The notes under the pieces: generated by a model
Told to the model about the DNA's origin: nothing
Databases searched by the model: none
Seen by the model: the letters and a program-made list of their open reading frames with translations, nothing else
DNA from: Actinomycetota bacterium
GTDB taxonomy: Bacteria > Actinomycetota > Thermoleophilia > Gaiellales > F1-60-MAGs149
Length of the DNA: 33,050 nucleotides
Direction of reading: 5' to 3'
Assembly (NCBI GenBank): GCA_009885805.1
Contig: VFJZ01000011.1
Span: forward strand, 1 to 33,050
Shown here: positions 9,710-17,489 of the stretch, piece after piece
Layout of the letters: each line of letters opens with the position of its first letter
How positions within the stretch are numbered: position 1 is the first letter of the stretch
Position numbers and translations under genes: made by a program

Positions 9710-10138
9710 TCAGCCGGGCGTGAGGCGGACCAGTTCGGCATTGATGGCGGCGGCGGCCTCGTCGACGGTCCCGAGGCGCAACTCGATGTGCGCGTCGGCC
9801 GCGCCGACGAGCATCGCGTTGTACGGAATGTCGGCGTCGCCCGAGCCGCGGAAGTCGCTGCGGAACAGCACGACCGGCTTCTTCGTGGCATGGGCGTAGC
9901 CGCACTCCCAGCACGTCCCCGAGTCCGGATCCGCGCCGTCCATGATCGCGACGACGCCATTGGCCCAGTCGAGGCCCGCAAGGTCCTTCAGGAAGATGGC
10001 CTTCGCAGTCCGCTCCGACGCCGGGTTCTCCTGGGGCACGAACACCTCGTGGCCGGCCGTACGTAACCGGGTCGCCAACTGCGCGTTGAACTCGCGCTCG
10101 GGCGTGGTGAACAGGGGGCCTGCCAGATAGATCTTCAC
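9710..10138 (-). CDS. Nucleoside 2-deoxyribosyltransferase-like protein
   Basis: The family cleaves or transfers the N-glycosidic bond of 2'-deoxynucleosides and modified nucleotides. VKIYLAGPLF at the N-terminus is the substrate-binding opening motif. DWANGVVAIMDGADPDSGT followed by CWECGYAHATKKPV carries the expected catalytic Glu (E78) in W-E-x-G-Y-A. Length is 142 aa, normal for the small family. GTG 10138 is the only start that fits the YLAGP opening. Longer frames upstream run antisense to the FMN reductase. The start codon is only 25 bases from the divergent FMN reductase start, with no Shine-Dalgarno, suggesting a leaderless mRNA. It is probably co-transcribed with the YecM-like gene downstream. 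Confidence 0.8.
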   Translation of the reverse strand: MKIYLAGPLFTTPEREFNAQLATRLRTAGHEVFVPQENPASERTAKAIFLKDLAGLDWANGVVAIMDGADPDSGTCWECGYAHATKKPVVLFRSDFRGSGDADIPYNAMLVGAADAHIELRLGTVDEAAAAINAELVRLTPG

Positions 10139-10163
10139 TTCAGGCCACAGTACTCTTCCGCCG

Positions 10164-10718
10164 GTGAGTGCGGCGGTAACGGTCCTCGGAGTGAACTGCT
10201 CGCCGAGCGGTGGCGGCAAGACGCGTGCGGCGATCGAGGCCGTCCTCGACGGCGCCGCCGCCGCCGGCGGCGAGACCCGATTGGTCGAGCTCGCCGATGG
10301 CGATGATCTCGCGCCCGTCATCGCTTCGCTCGCGGCGAGCTCCGCGTTCGTGTTCGGCTCGCCGATGTACCGCGCGACCTTCGCGGCGCCCTTCAAGACG
10401 CTGATGGACGCCGTCCCTCGTGGCTTGCATGGCGAGCAGTCGGCGCCGTTGACCGGTCGCGCAGCCGTCACGGTGGCGACCGCCGCGAGCGATCACCACT
10501 TCCTCGGTCCGGCGGGGATGCGCGACGTGCTGGTCGACTTCTTCGCCTGCCACGTCGTCTCGCCGGGCCTCTACGTTCCGGCGTACGGTTACGACGAGCA
10601 CGGCGCGCTGGCCGAGCCGTTCGCCGCTCGCGCGGCGCTGCTCGGCGGTGCGCTGGTCGAGCTCGCAGGGGCGATCGCCGCCTCCACCGCATTGCGTGCG
10701 GTCACGCCGAGCGTGTAG
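10164..10718 (+). CDS. NAD(P)H-dependent FMN reductase
   Basis: A flavodoxin-fold reductase of 184 aa. Near the N-terminus VLGVNCSPSGGGKTRAAIEA is the FMN phosphate-binding loop. FGSPMYRATFAAPFKTLMDA is the conserved G-S-P-x-Y-R ... K-x-x-x-D segment that packs on the flavin. Proteins of this family supply FMNH2 to two-component monooxygenases such as SsuD and DszA. The neighbouring NtaA/DszA-type monooxygenase faces it tail to tail with 14 bases between stops, so a functional pairing is likely though they are not in one operon. GTG 10164 is close to the divergent gene and lacks a ribosome binding site. Confidence 0.82.
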   Translation: MSAAVTVLGVNCSPSGGGKTRAAIEAVLDGAAAAGGETRLVELADGDDLAPVIASLAASSAFVFGSPMYRATFAAPFKTLMDAVPRGLHGEQSAPLTGRAAVTVATAASDHHFLGPAGMRDVLVDFFACHVVSPGLYVPAYGYDEHGALAEPFAARAALLGGALVELAGAIAASTALRAVTPSV

Positions 10719-10732
10719 CGCGCGAGCACGCT

Positions 10733-12037
10733 TCAGAAGGACAGGAGCTTGTCGCGCAGCGTGCCCGGCGCGTAGGCCGTCTGCATGGCGCCGGCGCGCT
10801 GCAGGGCCGGGGCGAGGCGCTCGGTGACGTTGGTGATGAACGCGTCGTCCCCGACATCGTTCGCGAGCAGCATCACGCCGTCGCCGCCGATGTGCTCCAT
10901 CACCTCGATCAGCTCGTCGGCGATCGCCTCCGGCGTGCCGATCGGCTGCCATGAGCCGCCGACGCCGACCGTCGAGATCACCTCGCGGAACGTCATGCCC
11001 TGCGCGCCGAGGAGCTTCATGCCGTCGTACACCGACGTGTGGCCGCCCGGCTCGAGATCCATCGGGAACGGTCCGTCCGGGTCGAATCGGGACAGGTCGA
11101 GGTCGAGCTCCGACGCGTTTTGCACCACGAGCGCCTCGAACTTGGCGTCCGAGGTGAGGTCGCTGACCGTCGCGCCCGGCCGATCGCTGAAGTGGACGGC
11201 GGTGAGGAACATCACGCGCACCTCGTCCGGGTTGCGCCCGTGGGCGCGCACGCGCTGCTGCACGTCGTCGCGGAATGCCTTCATCTCGTCCGGCCCGCCG
11301 TAGGCACCCGCCAGGATCAGGTCGGCGTACTTCGACGCGAAGTCGCGGCCGCGGTCGGACCCGCCCGCCTGCGCGATCAGCGGGCGTCCCTGCGGCGATC
11401 GCGGCGAGTTAAGCGGGCCGCGCGTGCGGAAGTACTCGCCGACGTGGTCGAGCGCGCGCACCTTCGTCGCATCGACGTAGGTGTTCGTCTCGACGTCCTG
11501 CAGCACCGCTCCCTCCTCCCACCCCTCCCAGAGGCCGTTGACGACGTCCAGAAACTCGGCTGCCATCGCGTAGCGGTCAGAATGCGTCGGCATCCGGTCG
11601 AGACCGAAGTTCTGCGCGGACGTCGTCTCGCTGGTCGTGACGACGTTGAAGCCGACCCGACCGCCGGTGAGCCCATCGACGGTCGAGAACAGCCGGGCGA
11701 CGTGCCACGGCGGGTAGAAGGTCGTCGAGCACGTCGCGATGAGCCCGAGTCCAGTCGTGTTGTGCGCGAGCAGCGGGAGCAGCGGGATCGGGTCGCTCTT
11801 CGGCGCGTAGATCGCGTACTTGAGGTCGAGTTCGCGGCTGCCGCCGACCGCCTCCGAGACCGACAGCGTGTCCTCGAAGAAGAGGAAGTCGAGACACGCG
11901 GCGTCGAGGCGGCGGGCGAGGTCGACGAAGTACCGCCCGTTCGACCAGTCGCTGCCGTCCGTTCGCGAGTCCGTCGCCTGCCAGGCCGGCGGACCGAACT
12001 TCGTGAAGTAGCCGAGATGGAACTTCTTACCCGCCAA
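10733..12037 (-). CDS. NtaA/SnaA/DszA-type FMNH2-dependent monooxygenase
   Basis: A luciferase-fold oxygenase of 434 aa in the nitrilotriacetate/sulfone monooxygenase branch. Seen in order: KKFHLGYFTKFGPPAW, DFLFFEDTLSVSE, LIATCSTTFYPPWHVARLF, then DGLTGGRVGFNVVTTSE, the strand typical of this subfamily, and HVGEYFRTRGPLNSPRSPQG with PLIAQAGGSDRGR, the flavin phosphate region. It oxidises small C-N or C-S compounds with reduced FMN supplied in trans. TTG 12037 is chosen because GGGAGG sits 5-6 bases upstream; a much longer frame upstream is antisense to the kinase. It is the last gene of a minus-strand group behind the GlpK-like and GlpA-like genes. Confidence 0.88.
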   Translation of the reverse strand: MAGKKFHLGYFTKFGPPAWQATDSRTDGSDWSNGRYFVDLARRLDAACLDFLFFEDTLSVSEAVGGSRELDLKYAIYAPKSDPIPLLPLLAHNTTGLGLIATCSTTFYPPWHVARLFSTVDGLTGGRVGFNVVTTSETTSAQNFGLDRMPTHSDRYAMAAEFLDVVNGLWEGWEEGAVLQDVETNTYVDATKVRALDHVGEYFRTRGPLNSPRSPQGRPLIAQAGGSDRGRDFASKYADLILAGAYGGPDEMKAFRDDVQQRVRAHGRNPDEVRVMFLTAVHFSDRPGATVSDLTSDAKFEALVVQNASELDLDLSRFDPDGPFPMDLEPGGHTSVYDGMKLLGAQGMTFREVISTVGVGGSWQPIGTPEAIADELIEVMEHIGGDGVMLLANDVGDDAFITNVTERLAPALQRAGAMQTAYAPGTLRDKLLSF

Positions 12038-12091
12038 CCGGTCCTCCCGTCGCACCCTCACCGGATCGGAGGCGACCGTAGACGAGCGGCC

Positions 12092-12109
12092 CTGCACCGT
12101 CAAGTGCAG
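12092..12109 (-). terminator. Hairpin straddling the kinase stop codon
   Basis: CTGCAC and GTGCAG form a perfect 6-bp stem with a 6-base loop, and flanking GGCC/GGCC can extend it with a two-base bulge. There is no T-tract. It lies over the stop codon of the GlpK-like gene and before the monooxygenase start, so it could lessen read-through or separate expression of the two genes. Confidence 0.3.
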
Positions 12110-13599
12110 CCGGCCGCACTGTGTGCCACGACCGCCTCGACGGCCCGCGTCCAGCCTGCCCAGCGCGTCAGTCGCTCGTCCGCGGACAGCATCGGCTCGT
12201 AGACGGTCGCCGCGGGCGTCATCCGCAGCGCGTCGGCGGAGGTGAGCGCCCCGGCGCCGACGCCGGCCATGAGGGCGGCGCCGAACGCGGTCACGTCGGG
12301 CTCCTGCGATACGGACACCGGCCGTCCCAGGACGTCGGCCTGGAGCTGCATCAGGAACCCGTTGGTGGTGGGGCCGCCGTCCACCCTGATCTCGCGGGGT
12401 TCGACGCCGGTGCTGTCGGCGATGCCGTTGACGATCTCCGCCACGCTGAAGGCGATGCCCGTGAGCACGGCGCGGACGAGGTCGGCCGGCGTCGTGTCGA
12501 GGCCGATCCCGAGGACGGCGGCGCGGGCGGTCGGCTGCCAGCGCGGTGCCGCCATCCCGCTGAAGGTGGGGACGACCACGAGATCGGTGGCTGTTGATGC
12601 GCCGACGGCGATCGCGGCGCTCGCTGCGGCGCTCTCGAGCAGGCCCATTTCCACGAGCCAGTCGATCGCCGCACCGACGTCGAAAACGCCGCCCTCGACG
12701 GAGTACGCCGGGCCGGCTTCCGTCTGCCAGGCGACGAACGGGAGGAGGCCGTTGCGCGGTAGCACCGGCTCCGGGCCGACGTTCGCCTCGATGAAGGCGC
12801 CGGTGCCGTAGGTCGCCTTGATCACGTCCGGCGCGACGCAGCCCTGGGCGAACAGCGCGGCGTGGGCGTCGACGACGTCGGCGGTCACCGGCACGATCGC
12901 CGAGCTCCCCTCGCGCTCGATCTCGCCGAAGTGCGCGCCGAACGTCGGTCGCAGCTCCGGCAGGAGCTCGAGCGGCACGCCGAACACGGTCGTTGCCACG
13001 CCCTCGTCCCACTGGAGCGATCGAATGTTGAGCAGCGCCGTTCGCGACGCCGTCGAGGTGTCCGTGACGTGGACCGCCCCTCGTGTGAGCCGGAAGAGCA
13101 GGTACGCGTCGGATCCGCCGACGCGCAGGGCGCCGCGCGCCAGGGCCCGTCTCGCGGCGTCGGATCCCGTCATCAGCCAGCGGATCTTCGACGCCGAGAA
13201 GTAGGGGTCGAGCGGCAGTCCGGTCGCGCCGCGGACCTGCTCCTCGTGGCCGGCGCGTACGAGCTCGGAGCAGTAGCCGGTCGTTCGTTTGTCCCGCCAG
13301 GAGATCGCCGGTCCGACCGGAGCCCCGGTCGTTGCGTCCCAGGCGATCGTCGTCTCTCCCTGGTTCGCGATGCCGAGCGCCTCCACGTCGTCCCAGCGCC
13401 GCGTCGCCGCGGCCAGCGCGCCGTCGATCGCCTCGAGGCTCGTGCGGACGAAGTCATCCGCGTCGTGCTCGACCCAGCCCGGCTGCGGGATCCGTCGCGG
13501 CATCGGCACCGAGCGGCGGCCGAGCACGGCGCCGTCCGTGGAGATCGCGAGCGCGGTGGTCGTCGACCCGCCGTGGTCGAGGCCGATCAGGATGCCCAT
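12100..13599 (-). CDS. FGGY-family carbohydrate kinase, glycerol kinase-like
   Basis: A 499-aa ATP-dependent polyol kinase. LIGLDHGGSTTTALAIS is the first phosphate-binding strand-turn. GPAISWRDKRT is the GlpK-like substrate loop (GlpK has W-Q-D-R-R-T). GTGAFIEANVG is phosphate motif 2. IRVDGGPTTNGFLMQLQADV is the adenosine motif, nearly as in GlpK. ATG 13599 overlaps the end of the upstream dehydrogenase by 13 bases, so both are made together. The pair looks like GlpK with GlpA/GlpD, consistent with glycerol or a related polyol entering as a 3-phosphate. No GlpF channel is nearby, so another substrate is possible. Confidence 0.85.
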   Translation of the reverse strand: MGILIGLDHGGSTTTALAISTDGAVLGRRSVPMPRRIPQPGWVEHDADDFVRTSLEAIDGALAAATRRWDDVEALGIANQGETTIAWDATTGAPVGPAISWRDKRTTGYCSELVRAGHEEQVRGATGLPLDPYFSASKIRWLMTGSDAARRALARGALRVGGSDAYLLFRLTRGAVHVTDTSTASRTALLNIRSLQWDEGVATTVFGVPLELLPELRPTFGAHFGEIEREGSSAIVPVTADVVDAHAALFAQGCVAPDVIKATYGTGAFIEANVGPEPVLPRNGLLPFVAWQTEAGPAYSVEGGVFDVGAAIDWLVEMGLLESAAASAAIAVGASTATDLVVVPTFSGMAAPRWQPTARAAVLGIGLDTTPADLVRAVLTGIAFSVAEIVNGIADSTGVEPREIRVDGGPTTNGFLMQLQADVLGRPVSVSQEPDVTAFGAALMAGVGAGALTSADALRMTPAATVYEPMLSADERLTRWAGWTRAVEAVVAHSAAGCT

Positions 13600-14795
13600 G
13601 GCGCGCCGGCGGCGGGCTGGAAGAACGCATCCCGGCTCCACGCGAAGGCGCCGCTCGACCGTGGTAGCGGGGTCTGCGCCGTGGTGCAGGCGACGTCCAC
13701 GCCGAGCCTGCGGCAGACCCGGTCGACGACGTCCTCCGCCATCGCGCGGTGCGTCGTGAACGACCCTCCCACGATGGTGATCACCGGCAGCCCCGGGTGC
13801 TCGAACGCGAGGTGCCGACGCGACACCGCGCCGTCGGTGTCGGTCGCGCTCACGACGAGCGGTCGCACCCCGGCGTAGGTTGTTAGGCCGCCGTAGGCGT
13901 CGAGGGCGTCCCTCCCGAGCAGCGCGCGGGCACCGTCGCGGAGGTCCCGCTCCTCGTCCGGCTGGACCGAGCGCGTGGTCGGGTCGTCGACGTCGAGCGA
14001 GGTCGTGCCGAAGATCGTCGTCGCGCCGAACGGCACGAGGATGTCGAAGCCGCCCGGCGGCCGGCAGCGGTTCACGACGGCCCCCACGAGGCGCTCGGGG
14101 AGGACGAGCATCGACCCCTTCGCCAGCTGCATCGACGGCGTCGCTCCCCCGGTCGGCACGAGGCTCGGTGCCCAGGGCCCCGCCGCGATCGTAACCGTGC
14201 GCGCCCGCAGGACATCGACCGAACCGTCGCGTCGCTGCACGACAACCGCGCAGCGCTCGCCGTCGGCGTCGATCCGCGTGACGCGCGCGTGAAGCCGGAT
14301 CGCCGCGCCGCGTGTGTGTGCGTCCTCGGCCAGGGCGACGACGACCGACCATGGCCGGAAGACGGCGTCGGGGACCTCGAACGCGGCGACCACGCCGCGC
14401 ACGCGAGGCTCGCGCGCCGCGACCTCCTCGCTCGAGAGGCGCCGCGTCGGGATGTCCGCCTCGGCGCACCCTCGCTCGAACACCTCCTCGAACCCCGGCG
14501 GATCGCTCCCGAGCACGACGAAGAGGCCGCCCGTCGCGTCCATCGCCTGTGCGGCGATGCGCTCGAAGGTGCGCCGCTCGCGCATGCACTGCGCGGCGTA
14601 CCCGACGTCGGTCGTGACGTACCGCGCACCGCTCTGCAGCATGCCGTGGAAGCGACCGCTCGTGCCCGCCCCGAGATCACCCTGCTCGACGAGCGTCACG
14701 CTGAGGCCGCGCAGCGCGGCGTCGCGGGCGACGGCGCAGCCCGTGACGCCGCCGCCGATCACGACCACGTCGGTCAGTTGAGCGTCGGCGGCCAC
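13587..14795 (-). CDS. FAD-dependent glycerol-3-phosphate dehydrogenase-like oxidoreductase (GlpA/GlpD family)
   Basis: A DAO-fold flavoenzyme of 402 aa. VVVIGGGVTGCAVARDAALR is the FAD dinucleotide-binding fold. TSGRFHGMLQSGARYV aligns with the GlpA signature (TxGRNHGLLHSGARY). A second conserved block, TTYAGVRPLV, and PVITIVGGSFTTHRAMAEDV near the C-terminus contact FAD. It is shorter than GlpA (about 540 aa) and lacks the cysteine-rich C-terminal domain, so it would be a single-subunit form. GTG 14795 has AGGGG about 5 bases upstream; the longer frame starting at 14954 adds an unlikely R-rich leader. It is first in the minus-strand group with the kinase and monooxygenase. Confidence 0.85.
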   Translation of the reverse strand: MAADAQLTDVVVIGGGVTGCAVARDAALRGLSVTLVEQGDLGAGTSGRFHGMLQSGARYVTTDVGYAAQCMRERRTFERIAAQAMDATGGLFVVLGSDPPGFEEVFERGCAEADIPTRRLSSEEVAAREPRVRGVVAAFEVPDAVFRPWSVVVALAEDAHTRGAAIRLHARVTRIDADGERCAVVVQRRDGSVDVLRARTVTIAAGPWAPSLVPTGGATPSMQLAKGSMLVLPERLVGAVVNRCRPPGGFDILVPFGATTIFGTTSLDVDDPTTRSVQPDEERDLRDGARALLGRDALDAYGGLTTYAGVRPLVVSATDTDGAVSRRHLAFEHPGLPVITIVGGSFTTHRAMAEDVVDRVCRRLGVDVACTTAQTPLPRSSGAFAWSRDAFFQPAAGAPWAS

Positions 14796-14907
14796 TCGGA
14801 CCCCTCTGGAGACATCACTACGATCAGTCAACGGTAGAGCAGTCGTCGCCAGTCGGCGGCTGGACGCTCCGATGCGCGGCGCCCGGCGATGCCGCACCGT
14901 CGTCCTC

Positions 14908-15423
14908 ATGAAGGTCTGCATCGTCGGCGCGTCGGGCAAGCTCGGGCGGTACATGGTCCGGCACGCGCGCGATCGTGGCTACGAGGTCGTCGGCCTGTGC
15001 CGGGAGCAGAGCGTCGGGAAGCTCGACGCGTTCAAGGACCGCAGCACCGTGATTCCGGGCGCGACGGACGACCGTGACATCATCGCGCGCGGCAAGCCGC
15101 ATCATCCCTGAGGAGGCGGACAGCACCCGACCCGCTCAACCGCCGCCTACTGCACAATCCGGGTTAGCGATACACGCTGAACGGTCGTACGCGGCAGCGA
15201 CCTCGAAGGGGGCGAGAGCGAGGGCCTTCCCGTCTGGAGCCGTCATGTCGGCGATTCGACCCTCGAGAGTAACGTCGTGCGCCGCATCGACTTCGCGCCC
15301 TTCATGGTCGCCGCGCTCGAGAACGACGAGCTCGTCCACGAGGCGCCTGCGATCGTCGGCTGCCGGACGCCGTCGGCACGCGCGCACGCCGCAGGCGCCG
15401 CCGCCGTCGCGTCCGCGCGGTAG
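14908..15423 (+). pseudogene. Atypical SDR / NAD(P)-binding (NmrA-like) gene with internal deletion and nonsense codon
   Basis: The N-terminal part from ATG 14908, MKVCIVGASGKLGRYMVRHA through VIPGATDDRDIIARG, is a clear Rossmann start (GASGKLG, then a second-strand GLCRE). It stops at TGA 15109. About 50 bases later, in the same frame, coding resumes from about 15151: CTIRVSDTR, TGA (15178-15180), TVVRGSDLEGGESEGLPVW, then RRIDFAPFMVAALENDELVH and a normal end at TAG 15423. A Trp would fit the in-frame TGA (SDxxWTVVRGSDL), so TGG to TGA is likely. Roughly 80 residues of the core are missing. The enzyme cannot be made; the gene is a decayed oxidoreductase. Confidence 0.75.
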
Positions 15424-15456
15424 ACAGACGTACGATGCCGGGACGAGGGAGGTGCG

Positions 15457-16617
15457 ATGGCGTTTCCGGCGGGTGAGGTGGCGATCGTCGGGGCGTACGA
15501 GTCGCCCCTGCGGAAGGCGCCCGGCGTGCATCCGTTCGCGATCCAGGCCGATTGCGTGCTCGGCGCCCTCGCGGATGCGGGGCTGGAGCTCGGCGACGTG
15601 GACGGCTTCGCGACGGCGGCGTCGTTCCCGACCGAGGGCGGCATGCAGATGTCGATCTCCGAGGTCGCGGAGTACCTCGGCATCCACCCGCGCTGGTTCG
15701 ACTCGACGGATATAGGCGGCGCCGCGTTCATCACCCACGCCGGTCACGCGGCGCTCGCGATCGCGGCGGGTGTCGCCGATGTGGTCGTCGTCTCGTATGC
15801 CGCGGCCGGCTACTCCGGCGTGATCCCGGGGCCCGACTACGCCACGAACGCGGCCGGGCCGGGCCAGTTCGAGATCCCCTACGGCCCGTCGACGGTGTCG
15901 ACCTACGCGCTCGCGGCCGAGCGCCACATGCACCGCTACGGCACGACGTTGGAGCAGCTCGCGGCGATCGCGGTGCAGTGCCGGGCGAACGCGGGTTCCA
16001 ATCCGCAGGCGCGTTTCCGCGACCCGATCACGGTCGAGGATGTGCTCTCTTCGCCGATGGTCGCGACGCCGCTTCACCGCCTCGACTGCTGCATCGTCTC
16101 CGACTCGGGCGGCGCGTTCGTGATGACGTCGCGGCGCCGCGCCGAGGCGCTCGGCCGGCGTGCGGCGTACGTGCTCGGCTTCGGCGAGGCGCTCGGGCAG
16201 CTGTCGATGAACCAGATGGAGGACTTCACGACAACCGCGGCGGTGCACTCCGGCGCTCGCGCGTTCGCCTCCGCCGGGCTGCGTCCGGAGGAGATCGACT
16301 GCGCCCAGATCTACGACTCGTTCACGATCACGGTGCTGCTGACGCTGGAGGCGCTCGGGTTCTGCGCGCCGGGCGAGGGCGGTGCGTTCGTCGAGTCTGG
16401 CGCGATCGCGCCGGGCGGGCGGCTGCCGATCAACACCGATGGCGGCGGGCTATCCTCGAACCATCCCGGCCGCCGCGGCGTGTTCACCGTGATCGAGGCC
16501 TACCGGCAGCTGACGGGCACGGCGCCCGGCGTGCAGCTGCCCGACCCGCGCACCTGTCTGGTCTCCGGCACGGGTGGTTCGCTGTCGGCCACCGCGACCA
16601 TGATCCTCGGGAGGTGA
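15457..16617 (+). CDS. Thiolase-fold protein without catalytic Cys, Ltp2/SCP-x-like aldolase or acyltransferase
   Basis: A 386-aa thiolase-superfamily protein. The N-terminal half has GEVAIVGAYESPLRKAPG. The loop that normally carries the nucleophilic Cys reads DSTDIGGAAF (82-91), so the Cys is absent. The C-terminal half has INTDGGGLSSNHPGRRG (the His loop) and TCLVSGTGGSLSA. Cys-less members paired with DUF35 proteins include Ltp2, which does retro-aldol cleavage of acyl-CoA side chains in steroid breakdown. The next two genes, DUF35 and MaoC, match that setting. GGGAGG at 15447-15452 precedes ATG 15457. It is the first gene of a four-gene operon. Substrate unknown. Confidence 0.82.
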   Translation: MAFPAGEVAIVGAYESPLRKAPGVHPFAIQADCVLGALADAGLELGDVDGFATAASFPTEGGMQMSISEVAEYLGIHPRWFDSTDIGGAAFITHAGHAALAIAAGVADVVVVSYAAAGYSGVIPGPDYATNAAGPGQFEIPYGPSTVSTYALAAERHMHRYGTTLEQLAAIAVQCRANAGSNPQARFRDPITVEDVLSSPMVATPLHRLDCCIVSDSGGAFVMTSRRRAEALGRRAAYVLGFGEALGQLSMNQMEDFTTTAAVHSGARAFASAGLRPEEIDCAQIYDSFTITVLLTLEALGFCAPGEGGAFVESGAIAPGGRLPINTDGGGLSSNHPGRRGVFTVIEAYRQLTGTAPGVQLPDPRTCLVSGTGGSLSATATMILGR

Positions 16618-16622
16618 GCGCG

Positions 16623-17030
16623 GTGGAGAAGCCGCTGCCGATCGTCGACGACCTCACTCGTCCCTACTGGGACGCGGCCCGCGAGGGTCGGCTGCTCGTG
16701 CAGCGCTGCAACGGCTGCGGGCGGCACCAGTGGTATCCGCGCGTGCTCTGCACGGCCTGTCACGGCACGGATCTCGCCTACGTCGAGGCCGCCGGCACCG
16801 GTCGTCTGCACGCGTTCTCGGTGGTCGAGAAGACCCCGAACATCGAGTTCGCGGACGACCTTCCCTACGTGCTCGCGATCATCGAACTCGACGAGGGCGT
16901 GCGCGTGGCCGCGAACATCGTCGACGTCCCGCAGGAGGAGTTGCGCTGCGAGCTGCCGCTGCGCGTCGTCTTCCGCCCGACCGCCGACAGCAGCATCGTC
17001 CTGCCCTGCTTCACCGGAGCGACCAGATGA
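16623..17030 (+). CDS. DUF35 Zn-ribbon/OB-fold acyl-CoA-associated protein
   Basis: A 135-aa protein. After an N-terminal helix (VEKPLPIVDDLTRPYWDAAR) comes a rubredoxin-like zinc ribbon CNGCGRHQWYPRVLCTAC with C29, C32, C43 and C46. An OB-fold strand set with GTGRLHAFSVVEKTPNIEF then follows. DUF35 proteins bind the partner thiolase and help channel acyl-CoA. GTG 16623 is favoured because GGGAGG lies 8 bases upstream; GTG 16614, overlapping the thiolase stop, has its purine tract directly abutting and is less likely. It overlaps the MaoC gene by ATGA. Confidence 0.88.
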   Translation: MEKPLPIVDDLTRPYWDAAREGRLLVQRCNGCGRHQWYPRVLCTACHGTDLAYVEAAGTGRLHAFSVVEKTPNIEFADDLPYVLAIIELDEGVRVAANIVDVPQEELRCELPLRVVFRPTADSSIVLPCFTGATR

Positions 17031-17479
17031 CCCGCTACCTCGAGGACTTCGAGCCCGGCCAGGAGTTCACGTCCGTCGGCCGCACCGTGACCGAGGCCGA
17101 CGTCATGAACTTCGCCGGCGTCTCCGGCGACTTCAACCTGCTGCACACGAACGAGCAGTGGGTGAAGGCGAACACGCCGTTCACCGGCCGCATCGCCCAC
17201 GGTCTGCTCGTGCTCGCGATCTCGAGCGCCCAGCCGACACCGGGGATGGACGGCGTCGAGACGATCGCCTACCTGGAGGAGACGCGCCGGTTCACCGGCC
17301 CGACCTATCCCGGCGACACCATCCACACCGTGCACACGGTCGAGTCCGTGCGCCCGTCGAACTCGCGTCCGGGCATGGGCGTCCTGACGACCACCGTCGA
17401 GGTGCGCAACCAGCGCGGCGAGGTCGTCCAGACCGGGCGCGACGCGGTGTTGATCACGACCCGGCCGGCAACGGCCTGA
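17027..17479 (+). CDS. MaoC-like enoyl-CoA hydratase/dehydratase
   Basis: A 150-aa hot-dog-fold protein starting MTRYLEDFEPGQEF. The hydratase-2 motif is present as GDFNLLHTNEQWVKANTPFT with the expected D35 and H40, followed by GRIAHGLLVLAISS. YPGDTIHTVHTVES is the conserved strand of the family. It would add water to (or remove it from) an enoyl-CoA, giving the 3-hydroxyacyl-CoA that a Cys-less thiolase could cleave by retro-aldol. ATG 17027 overlaps the DUF35 stop (ATGA), so synthesis is coupled. Intact. Confidence 0.9.
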   Translation: MTRYLEDFEPGQEFTSVGRTVTEADVMNFAGVSGDFNLLHTNEQWVKANTPFTGRIAHGLLVLAISSAQPTPGMDGVETIAYLEETRRFTGPTYPGDTIHTVHTVESVRPSNSRPGMGVLTTTVEVRNQRGEVVQTGRDAVLITTRPATA

Positions 17480-17489
17480 GGAGGACGCG

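Noticed and set aside
15136-15246. Minus-strand 36-aa ORF starting MTAPDGKALALAPFEVAA
   Set aside because: It is antisense to the C-terminal half of the SDR pseudogene, which explains its composition.
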